Notes under the pieces: generated by a model
Databases searched by the model: none
The model's input: the letters and a program-made list of their open reading frames with translations, nothing else
Told to the model about the DNA's origin: nothing
In this document: positions 1 through 6,811 of the stretch, in pieces
Layout of the letters: each line of letters opens with the position of its first letter
How positions within the stretch are numbered: the stretch's first letter is position 1
NCBI GenBank assembly: GCA_002399765.1
Contig: DHEG01000010.1
Location: 11,062-50,140, forward strand
Direction of reading: 5' to 3'
DNA from: Caryophanales bacterium UBA4856
GTDB lineage: Bacteria; Bacillota_I; Bacilli_A; RFN20; CAG-288
DNA: 39,079 nucleotides
Translations under genes and position numbers: made by a program

Positions 1-674
1 ATGTTGGTAGCCATGCCGACCGCGATGCCCTGCGAGCCGTTCACCAAAAGGTTAGGTATTCTCGAAGGCAATACCACAGGCTCTACGCCCTCACCATCGT
101 AGGTATCCACAAAGTCGACGGTATCCTTGTTGATGTCCCTTACCATCTCCAAGGCCAACTTGTTGAGTCGGGCCTCAGTGTAACGGTAAGCGGCTGGATC
201 ATCGCCATCTTGCGAACCGAAGTTACCATGGCCTTGGACCAGCGTGTAACGCATGGCGAAGTCTTGGGCCATACGCGCCATGGCGTAGTAAATGGACATA
301 TCGCCATGCGGGTGGTATTTGCCCATGACGTCGCCGACTATACGCGCCGATTTCTTGAATGGCTTGTCGGGCCACATACCCATGACGGCCATGCCATAGA
401 TGATCCTTCGCTGAACTGGCTTCATGCCATCCTTGGCATCGGGCAAAGCCCTCGAAGTTATGGTCGACATGGCATAGTCGAGGAACGAGGTCTTTATCTG
501 CTCATCGAGGTTGGCCGGCTCAAGACCGCCTTGGATGCCTTCCTTGATCCCGCTAAGACCGGGTCCCTTGGCTTTCTTGGCATCATCGGGAGAGACTTCG
601 TTGGGATCCTTTTCGGCCTTGTCGACGTCATCTATGTTCGCGTCTTCGTCTTTTTTATCGTTATCGTCTGCCAT
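1..674 (-). CDS. gyrA: DNA gyrase subunit A, N-terminal part (cut by window edge)
   Basis: Breakage-reunion subunit of DNA gyrase (A2B2), which introduces negative supercoils using ATP. The first ~224 residues are present; the rest lies outside the window. I translated it from an ATG at 672-674 with AGGAGG at 683-688. Residues 1-50 are a charged, Asp/Lys-rich extension; the conserved core starts near residue 51 ([11 protein letters not shown]), giving ~45 extra residues relative to E. coli GyrA. The winged-helix CAP region follows: [18 protein letters not shown] (108-125) and GNFGSQDGD. The catalytic tyrosine is Y165 in [10 protein letters not shown]. In the quinolone-contact segment, the positions of E. 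coli Ser83 and Asp87 are Met126 and Tyr130, which is unusual. It lies 34 bases downstream of gyrB, in one operon. ParC is the only alternative; the gyrB-recF neighbourhood argues for GyrA. Confidence 0.95.
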   Translation of the reverse strand, partial: MADDNDKKDEDANIDDVDKAEKDPNEVSPDDAKKAKGPGLSGIKEGIQGGLEPANLDEQIKTSFLDYAMSTITSRALPDAKDGMKPVQRRIIYGMAVMGMWPDKPFKKSARIVGDVMGKYHPHGDMSIYYAMARMAQDFAMRYTLVQGHGNFGSQDGDDPAAYRYTEARLNKLALEMVRDINKDTVDFVDTYDGEGVEPVVLPSRIPNLLVNGSQGIAVGMATN

Positions 675-708
675 CAGTTTTTCCTCCTATCGATTGAATG
701 GCGAAGCT

Positions 709-2970
709 TCATATATCGAGGTTCTTGACGAACCTGGCATTGGAAGTTATGAATTCCTTGCGCGGCGTAACGGCCTCACCCATCAAGTCGGTGATGGCGT
801 TATTGGCGGCCAAGGCATCGTCGACGGTGACCTGCTTTAGCATTCTCTTGCCCTTGACCATGGTGGTCTCGGCCAATTCGGATGGGTTCATTTCGCCCAA
901 TCCCTTGTATCGGTTGAGGCTGTAGCGAGCGCCTTCAGGCAGATGCTTCTTGAGTTCAGGCAATTCCTCTTCCCTGAAGCAGTAGTAGTCGTGTCCTTGA
1001 TAGGTCAACTTGTAAAGAGGTGGCATGGCGATATAGACATGCCCGGTTTCGACCAAAGGCCGCATGAAGCGATAGAAGAAGGTGAGAAGCAATATCTGAA
1101 TATGCGAGCCATCGACATCAGCATCGGTCATTATTATGACCTTGTCGTATTTGATCTTGGTGATATCGAAGTTGTTGCCTGCTCCAGCGCCAATGCACTG
1201 AATCATATTCATTATTTCCTGGTTCTTCTCAATCCTTGTAGCAAGGGCCTTCTCGACATTTAGAATCTTGCCACGCAACGGCAAGATTGCCTGCGTCCTT
1301 GCGTCTCTGCCCTTCTTGGCCGAACCGCCTGCGGAGTTTCCCTCGACTATGAACAGTTCCCGCTCCCTGGGATCCTTGGATACGCAGTCAGCCAGCTTGT
1401 CAGGCAAAGAGCCGGCGACACCGGTCTTGAACTGAGCCTGTTTGCGGGCTCGTTCGGCCGCCTTGCGTCCCTTGAACGCCGAAAGCGAGCGCTCGAAGAA
1501 CAGACGTCCTTCCTTTGGATGCTCGCCGAGCCAGGTCTTGAGGTTGTCCCCGACTATCGAGGAGACATCCTTGCGGACTTCGTAGTTTCCGAGTTTGCCC
1601 TTGGTCTGGCCTTCGTATTCGGGATTGGGGTGCTTTATCGAGATGACGACGGTCAGGCCTTCGGTCAAATCCTCGTAGGTGAAATTCTCATCGTTGTCCT
1701 TGAGCCAGCCCTTGAAGCGGTAGTAGTTGTTCAGCTCGCGGCCCAAGGCCAGACGGAAGCCTTCCTCATGCGTGCCGCCTTCGGGGGTGTTTATGTTATT
1801 GCAGAACGAACGCATGTTGAAAGGACGGGTCCTGGTCGGCTGGAAGGCACATTCGACGAAGACGTGGTCGGCATCGCTCATGCCCTCGAAGTAGGGAATC
1901 TCATCGAATACGACATCCTTGCCTTGGTCCAGCCAAGCGACGTATTGCTTGATGCCGCCGTCGTACCTGAAATTCTCTTTGGTTACGTTGTCCGGATCGC
2001 GATCGTCTTCGAGATAAAGCTCCAGACCCTTGTTTAGGAAGGCCGTCTGTCTTAGACGGTCCCTGATCTCCGAGAAACTGAACTCGGTGGTCTCCTTGAA
2101 AATGGTTGGGTCAGGGGTGAATACGACAGTGGTTCCGGTCTTGTCCAGGGGACAACGACCGATTATCTCCAAACCGTTGGAAACCCTGTGGCCACCGTTC
2201 TCGAACCTTATCTGGTAAATGTTGCCATTGCGATATACGGTGACCGAAAGCTTGGTGGACAAGGCGTTGACGACCTTGGCGCCGACGCCGTGAAGGCCGC
2301 CGGCTACCTTATAGCCCGTCCCACCCTCAAACTTGCCGCCGGCATGAAGATCGGTGTAGGTGGTTTCGACAGCGGTCTTGTTGGTTCCGGGGACTATGTC
2401 TACGGGAATGCCGCGGCCATCATCTTCGATGCGGGCCCTGTTTACGGTCTGTCCTTCCTCAGGCGGCAAAAGGGAGACCTTTATGTGTTTGCAATAGCCA
2501 GCCAAAGCCTCATCCACGGCGTTATCGACAATTTCCCTGACCAAAAGGTTTAGGCCCTTGGGACCGGTGGAACCGATGTACATGCCGGGACGCTCCCTGA
2601 CCGGCTCCAGGCCCTTGAGAATCTTGATGTCCTTGGCGGTGTAGTTGTCGGTGGCCTTTATGGCGGTCTCGACCTGGGCGGCGGTCACGTTGGTGAACTT
2701 CACCTCTTCGGATGAGAAGTCCTCTTTGGGTTCCTCTTCGGCCTTGGGCGCCTTCTCCTCCTCAGGTTTTTTGTCACCACCTGGGGCCTTGAACGAAAGC
2801 TTGTCGATCTTTGAGGCGACACGTTCCTTTTCCTTCAAGGTGACGTCGGTGTCCTTGACGGTGGTGTCCTTGATTATCTTTATGTCCTCGCCGCTAGCAG
2901 GCTTGGCCTCGGCTTTTGCGGCAACGGCGGTAACATTCTTTTCGTTTTCTTTATCGTTTTGATCAGCCAT
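709..2970 (-). CDS. gyrB: DNA gyrase subunit B
   Basis: ATPase subunit of gyrase, 753 residues. GHKL ATPase motifs: DNAVDEALAGY (near 149-159), DDGRGIP, and LHAGGKFEGG followed by GGLHGVGAKVVNALS. The Toprim domain has EGNSAGGSAKKGRDA with its metal-binding Glu, and TDADVDGSHI with the DxD pair. The C terminus has RYKGLGEMNP and ends in ARFVKNLDI, as in typical GyrB. The Arg in YRNG corresponds to E. coli Arg136, the coumarin-contact residue. Residues 1 to ~110 are a Lys/Glu/Ala/Thr-rich low-complexity extension absent from standard GyrB; LEPVRERPGMYIG starts at 121 against ~16 in E. coli. Three bases separate recF's stop from this start, so the cluster is probably one transcript. ParE is unlikely given the recF neighbour. 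Confidence 0.97.
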   Translation of the reverse strand: MADQNDKENEKNVTAVAAKAEAKPASGEDIKIIKDTTVKDTDVTLKEKERVASKIDKLSFKAPGGDKKPEEEKAPKAEEEPKEDFSSEEVKFTNVTAAQVETAIKATDNYTAKDIKILKGLEPVRERPGMYIGSTGPKGLNLLVREIVDNAVDEALAGYCKHIKVSLLPPEEGQTVNRARIEDDGRGIPVDIVPGTNKTAVETTYTDLHAGGKFEGGTGYKVAGGLHGVGAKVVNALSTKLSVTVYRNGNIYQIRFENGGHRVSNGLEIIGRCPLDKTGTTVVFTPDPTIFKETTEFSFSEIRDRLRQTAFLNKGLELYLEDDRDPDNVTKENFRYDGGIKQYVAWLDQGKDVVFDEIPYFEGMSDADHVFVECAFQPTRTRPFNMRSFCNNINTPEGGTHEEGFRLALGRELNNYYRFKGWLKDNDENFTYEDLTEGLTVVISIKHPNPEYEGQTKGKLGNYEVRKDVSSIVGDNLKTWLGEHPKEGRLFFERSLSAFKGRKAAERARKQAQFKTGVAGSLPDKLADCVSKDPRERELFIVEGNSAGGSAKKGRDARTQAILPLRGKILNVEKALATRIEKNQEIMNMIQCIGAGAGNNFDITKIKYDKVIIMTDADVDGSHIQILLLTFFYRFMRPLVETGHVYIAMPPLYKLTYQGHDYYCFREEELPELKKHLPEGARYSLNRYKGLGEMNPSELAETTMVKGKRMLKQVTVDDALAANNAITDLMGEAVTPRKEFITSNARFVKNLDI

Positions 2971-2973
2971 CTT

Positions 2974-4071
2974 TCAATCGCGCTCCTTTTCATGTACGAC
3001 TTTGCCCGCCTGGATGCCAATCGACAAGGCTGACTCGGGCAGGTCCTTGTCGTTGCCGGAGATGAGCGATTGGCCCATGGGGGCAATGGTATCCAACAAT
3101 CTCTTCTTCTTTTCGCCATCCAGGTCCGACATGACGTCGTCTAGGATCAGGATCGGCGCTTCGCCCTTCTTTTCCTTCATCAGTGCTGCCAGCGACAGGG
3201 TCAGGCTTAAGGAAGCCAAGCGGTTTTGACCCTGGGATCCATAGGAAGCCAGGGAATTGCCGTCCAGATAGGCTGACAGGTCATCGAGGTGGGGACCGAT
3301 GACGGTAGCCCGCCTTATGGCCTCCTGGGACTTACGGCGCTCGAACTGGAAGAGCATCTCCTTGCGGAATATCTCCAAGGAATCGCTTATGGAGGAATTG
3401 GTGCGATATTTGAACGAGAGCTTGGCCCCATTGCCGAACAGCTTTTGGAAATATTCCGGGGCGGTCTTGTCTACGAACCTGACCAGTCCCAAACGCTCCT
3501 GGGTTATCCGGTATGCCGAGGCCAGAAGCTCATTGGTCAAGACTCCCAATACTTCTGAGTCGGAGCGCTGGGCCAGAGCCTGATTGCGCTCCCTCAAAAG
3601 CTTCTTGTAGCGCTGAAGGCTGTACAGGTAGTTTGGACTTATGGCCGAAAGGGTCTCATCCATGACCTTGCGTCTCTCACTCGGCTCCCCCTTGAACAGG
3701 AACACATCCCTTGGATCGAATACCGATACCAAGATCGTGCCCATGAAGGAAGAGAGGGTATCGACCTTCTTGCCATCGACTTTGACTTGCTTGGCGCCAT
3801 CCTCCAGCCTGGCCTCCACTGTCTTGGTCAGGGAAGAGGTGCCGAACACGAAGGTGCCCTTTATCGAAGCGGCCTTGGCTTGGCTGTTTATCAATCCTTT
3901 GTCAGAGGTCTTGCGGAAAGAGCGAGCATAGGCTAGGTAGGCAGCGGCCTCGAGAAGGTTCGTCTTTCCCGAGCCGTTTGGTCCATGGATGTAATTGAGG
4001 CCTTCGCCTAGATTGAGGGTATCCTGGTGGAAGTTGCGCCAATCAAAAAGGTCTAGCTCTTTGAGCCACAT
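2974..4071 (-). CDS. recF: DNA replication and repair protein RecF
   Basis: SMC-like ABC ATPase that helps load RecA at single-strand gaps with RecO and RecR. It has 365 residues, close to the usual ~360. The N terminus carries LKELDLFDWRNF, typical of RecF, and a Walker A motif GPNGSGKTN at residues 30-38. The C-terminal part has the signature region SYGSQGQNRLASLSLTLS and a Walker B motif ILILDDVMSDLD. The start ATG (4069-4071) lies inside the end of yaaA, a 19-base overlap that suggests translational coupling. gyrB follows three bases after the stop. This matches the yaaA-recF-gyrB-gyrA order near the origin in Bacillota. Confidence 0.97.
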   Translation of the reverse strand: MWLKELDLFDWRNFHQDTLNLGEGLNYIHGPNGSGKTNLLEAAAYLAYARSFRKTSDKGLINSQAKAASIKGTFVFGTSSLTKTVEARLEDGAKQVKVDGKKVDTLSSFMGTILVSVFDPRDVFLFKGEPSERRKVMDETLSAISPNYLYSLQRYKKLLRERNQALAQRSDSEVLGVLTNELLASAYRITQERLGLVRFVDKTAPEYFQKLFGNGAKLSFKYRTNSSISDSLEIFRKEMLFQFERRKSQEAIRRATVIGPHLDDLSAYLDGNSLASYGSQGQNRLASLSLTLSLAALMKEKKGEAPILILDDVMSDLDGEKKKRLLDTIAPMGQSLISGNDKDLPESALSIGIQAGKVVHEKERD

Positions 4072-4289
4072 ACCTTGATCGTCAAAGAACCACCGACAAT
4101 AACCTCATCGCCTGGGCGGATCTTCGCTCCACGGCGGTTCTCCGCCTTTCCGTTGACCTTAACGTCATTTGCCGCTAGGAAGCCCTTCTCATCGGATCCC
4201 CGATCCAAAACGCCGGCGAATTTTAGAAGTTGACCTAGTTTTATGTACTCTTCTTCGGGTCTGAGATTTACCGTTTTATCCTGAGACAT
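4053..4289 (-). CDS. yaaA: S4-domain RNA-binding protein, YaaA/RlbA type
   Basis: Small protein of 78 residues made almost entirely of one S4 RNA-binding fold: EEYIKLGQLLKFAGVL, then NDVKVNGKAENRRGAKIRPGDEV, the usual S4 pattern with paired glycines and basic residues. In Bacillota such a protein sits between dnaN and recF and is linked to ribosome or RNA binding; its exact role is not established. I chose the ATG at 4287-4289 because GGGAGG lies at 4301-4306; an in-frame upstream start at 4322 would add MRRRTREASLI but has no better RBS and falls in a leader hairpin. It is first in the gyrase operon. dnaA and dnaN, which normally precede it, are missing here. Confidence 0.85.
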   Translation of the reverse strand: MSQDKTVNLRPEEEYIKLGQLLKFAGVLDRGSDEKGFLAANDVKVNGKAENRRGAKIRPGDEVIVGGSLTIKVCGSKS

Positions 4290-4310
4290 TATCAAAGAGG
4301 CCTCCCGCGT

Positions 4311-4364
4311 GCGCCTGCGCATAGGCGCGGTTTATATTTTAGTATTATTTATATATATATACAA
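4311..4364 (-). promoter_or_regulatory. Promoter and 5' leader hairpin of the yaaA-recF-gyrB-gyrA operon
   Basis: Read on the minus strand: TTGTAT (4359-4364), a 17-base spacer, and TAAAAT (4336-4341), in a very AT-rich stretch. Predicted transcription would start near 4329. Immediately after this, GCGCCT and AGGCGC (4311-4316 and 4323-4328) form a perfect 6-bp GC-rich stem, so the mRNA would begin with a hairpin before the GGGAGG ribosome-binding site. Confidence 0.5.
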
Positions 4365-4445
4365 ATAAATAGGAAAAAGGATTTTCCCGATGGACGAATA
4401 TGTTTTTCGCCTGCTGTTTTAGATATGAAAAATCCCATCTTTGTC

Positions 4446-4451
4446 TATAAT
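4446..4451 (+). promoter_or_regulatory. -10 element for the DUF368 / phosphodiesterase pair
   Basis: A perfect TATAAT lies 27 bases before the chosen start of the membrane protein gene. I see no convincing -35 box at the proper spacing, so the promoter may be weak or activator-dependent. Confidence 0.45.
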
Positions 4452-4477
4452 TCCCTTAGTTGGTCATGGGAGGGTCT

Positions 4478-5623
4478 ATGAGCACGAAAGAGAGCAAAAC
4501 GCTAGGCCTTTTGGGCGACTTGGGGCTTGGCATAGGCTTGGGCCTCAGCCTTTCGTTTCCCGGCGCATCGGCTTTCGATGTGGCTCAAGGCGGCGGAGGG
4601 GTGGATGCCTTAGCCACGGCCCTGACGGGCTTCAAGAAGCCCTTGAGGCTCATCCTTACGGCACTGGCGCTGTCATTAGGCCTTCTCCTTGGAGCCAGCG
4701 CCTTGGCCTTTCCCGGGGCCTTGTATGAGGAAAACTTCACAAGGGCGGCAACCCTTACGATGATCGGCCTATATGCCGGAACCGTCCCTCTTGTGTATTT
4801 CGCGATCAAAAGCCAAAAAACCAAAGGGTGGGATTGCTTGTATTTCCTTTTGGCATTCGTCCTGGGTATCGGAATCGCCTTGCCGTTTCTCTATTTCTTC
4901 TATGGCGATTGGGCCGTCTCCCTAAAGCCGGAGGGGGGAATGGCCGTCTGGCTTTCGTTCGCGCTATTGGGCCTATTGGCAGCCGTTGGCCTTATGGTAC
5001 CGGGATTCGGCGTCGGTCTTGTGCTTTATGCCTTCGGGTTTTGGAATAGCCTAACCGACTTCTGGACCGGGTTTTTGACGGGGAACCAGGTCCCGTTTGG
5101 CTTGACCGCCTTGCTGTTGGCGGTTGTCGTTTTCGTTGCCAGCTCGATTGGCATCAGCTATTTTAGGAAAGCCACCAATGGCAGATGGGAAGCGGCGATA
5201 CGGTGCTTCGGAATAGGGTTCACCTTGGCCGTGATCGTCAATATCGCCTTGGTGAATTGGCCTGACGCCGATGGCGATTTTCCCGACAGCGAGTATGCAC
5301 CATATATCCAAACGCTTATTGCCATCGCCGGCGCCATCCTTGGCCTTGGCGTTTCCGCAGTGGCCCTATTGGTCAATCTGGAGCACCTGGGCTTGATCCA
5401 TCAGGCCCGGGATCTGAATGGCAAGGGACAGGTAAGGGGAGCCTATGATTTCAAGGATCCCGTATACGACTCCCGTTCGGGGTTCGTCGGGATCAAGGCC
5501 CTTCCCCGAGTTGAGCCGATAGCCAAGGCTCAAGATGCCGAGGGCAAAAAGACTGGCATCAAGGTCGATGACAAGGACGAAATGGATGAGTTGTCGGATA
5601 TCCTCAAAGGAGGTAAGAAATGA
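4478..5623 (+). CDS. DUF368-family polytopic membrane protein (candidate undecaprenyl-phosphate translocase)
   Basis: 381 residues with about eight to ten hydrophobic segments, ending in a charged cytoplasmic-looking tail of ~60 residues (KTGIKVDDKDEMDELSD). Two related halves each carry a glycine-rich Pro-Gly motif: SLSFPGASAFDVAQGGGG near the N terminus and GLMVPGFGVGLVLYAFGFW in the middle. These resemble the paired PGxSG motifs of DUF368 proteins. Members (PopT) have been linked to recycling of the undecaprenyl-phosphate carrier across the membrane; that role here is inference, since the motifs are divergent. I chose ATG 4478 because GGAGG lies at 4469-4473; TTG 4460 and ATG 4466 are in frame but lie on or before that RBS. 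The stop overlaps the next start (ATGA at 5620-5623). Confidence 0.6.
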   Translation: MSTKESKTLGLLGDLGLGIGLGLSLSFPGASAFDVAQGGGGVDALATALTGFKKPLRLILTALALSLGLLLGASALAFPGALYEENFTRAATLTMIGLYAGTVPLVYFAIKSQKTKGWDCLYFLLAFVLGIGIALPFLYFFYGDWAVSLKPEGGMAVWLSFALLGLLAAVGLMVPGFGVGLVLYAFGFWNSLTDFWTGFLTGNQVPFGLTALLLAVVVFVASSIGISYFRKATNGRWEAAIRCFGIGFTLAVIVNIALVNWPDADGDFPDSEYAPYIQTLIAIAGAILGLGVSAVALLVNLEHLGLIHQARDLNGKGQVRGAYDFKDPVYDSRSGFVGIKALPRVEPIAKAQDAEGKKTGIKVDDKDEMDELSDILKGGKK

Positions 5624-6732
5624 GCGTTCCCCATCTTTCGCCGGATGCTTCGTCGGTCAATGTGTCCAACTCCTTGTTGCGCTTTTTCGGCGTACCTCAA
5701 TTTCACAAATCCTTCGCTCCGCTAGACAATATCCTCGATAGCAATACCGGCCGTAAGCTTTGCTTCATCCTTTTCGACGGGTTTGGCAAGTACATCCAAA
5801 GGAAGGCCAGACGCTATTGTCCCTTCGTGTGGGATCACCGTCGCTTCGACATTGAGACGGTCTATCCCCCTACGACTGTCGCCGCCACCACCGCCCTTCT
5901 GTCGGCTAAGTATCCTTTGGAGACGGCCTGGATTGGCTGGACGCAGTACTTCAGGGAGATCGGGGCTTATGTCCAGATGTTTTCGGGCAACATCGAGGGG
6001 ACTTCCACGCCTGCTTCCGTCAAGCCCAGCGACATTGCCAGAAACGTCGGCATTACCGAATTGATCAACAGGAGGGCGGGACTCCAGATCTGCGATAGCA
6101 TAATGGGCTTCGACTGTTTGGGGCCACACGGTCAGCCTTCGACAGGCGTCTTCTTCGATCGGATCGAGAAGGCCATCAAGAAACCCGAGAATGGCTTTGT
6201 GTATTGCTACTGGCCCGAACCGGACCATAGCCTTCATGGCTTTGGCCTCGATAGCAAGGAAACAACGCTGGCCATCAAGGCCATAGACCAATCCCTGGCC
6301 TTGCTTTGCAAACGCAATCCCGATGTCGTGTTCCTGTTCTTGGCCGACCATGGCCACACTCCGATTAAGTGGGTCGACATCAGGGACTATCCCGATTTCA
6401 GCAAGTCCTTGCTTGAGCCACGCTTCTCCATCGAGCCACGCTTCGCCACCTTCTTCGTCAGGCCTGACATGCACAAGGCGTTCGAGGATGCCTATGCCGC
6501 TCACTTTGCCTCCGATTTCGAAATTTATCCCAAGGAGCGAATCTATGGCGAGAACGTCCTGGGCTATGGTCAGATAAACCCCCTGACCGATCAGTTCTTG
6601 GGGGATTACACCCTAATAGCCACCAAGGACAAGGCTTTTTGCGATGGCTTCAACTTCACTGGAATGGTCTCGAATCATGCTGGAGCTACCAAGGAAGAGC
6701 GCATCGTCGAATTGGGTCTGGCCAACGCCTGA
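5620..6732 (+). CDS. Alkaline-phosphatase-superfamily phosphodiesterase / nucleotide pyrophosphatase
   Basis: 370-residue protein of the type I phosphodiesterase / nucleotide pyrophosphatase group. The two-metal site is readable in order: FILFDGFG (first Asp), PPTTVAATTALLSAKYP (Thr nucleophile), YWPEPDHSLHGFG (Asp and His), LADHGHT (Asp-His) and a late NHAGATKEER (His). There is no signal peptide or membrane segment, so it is probably cytoplasmic. Substrate is unknown; family members cleave nucleotide, phospholipid or glycan phosphodiesters. The start overlaps the DUF368 stop by four bases, so the two are made together. If the partner moves a lipid phosphate, this enzyme may act on a related phosphate ester (inference). 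A gap of 79 bases with a separate promoter precedes uvrA. Confidence 0.8.
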   Translation: MSVPHLSPDASSVNVSNSLLRFFGVPQFHKSFAPLDNILDSNTGRKLCFILFDGFGKYIQRKARRYCPFVWDHRRFDIETVYPPTTVAATTALLSAKYPLETAWIGWTQYFREIGAYVQMFSGNIEGTSTPASVKPSDIARNVGITELINRRAGLQICDSIMGFDCLGPHGQPSTGVFFDRIEKAIKKPENGFVYCYWPEPDHSLHGFGLDSKETTLAIKAIDQSLALLCKRNPDVVFLFLADHGHTPIKWVDIRDYPDFSKSLLEPRFSIEPRFATFFVRPDMHKAFEDAYAAHFASDFEIYPKERIYGENVLGYGQINPLTDQFLGDYTLIATKDKAFCDGFNFTGMVSNHAGATKEERIVELGLANA

Positions 6733-6750
6733 GCTTTGCCTACCGAGGTT

Positions 6751-6779
6751 TTAGACCATCCCCTTTAATGCCTTATACT
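6751..6779 (+). promoter_or_regulatory. uvrA promoter
   Basis: TTAGAC (6751-6756), a 17-base spacer, and TATACT (6774-6779), followed by AAGGGGAGG at 6795-6803 before the uvrA ATG. I looked for a LexA-type GAAC-N4-GTTC operator between 6733 and 6811 and saw none. Confidence 0.6.
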
Positions 6780-6811
6780 AATGAATGCTGTTTTAAGGGG
6801 AGGTGGCCTTC

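Noticed and set aside
4323..4477. AT-rich region upstream of yaaA as the replication origin
   Set aside because: Only one poor DnaA-box-like match (TGTCTATAA at 4443-4451), which coincides with the -10 box; no cluster.
5722..6504. Minus-strand 260-codon open frame opposite the phosphodiesterase
   Set aside because: It is a shadow of a gene whose catalytic motifs are all in the plus frame; no ribosome-binding site or homology.
6733..6811. SOS (LexA) operator before uvrA
   Set aside because: No GAAC-N4-GTTC or similar palindrome in the region.
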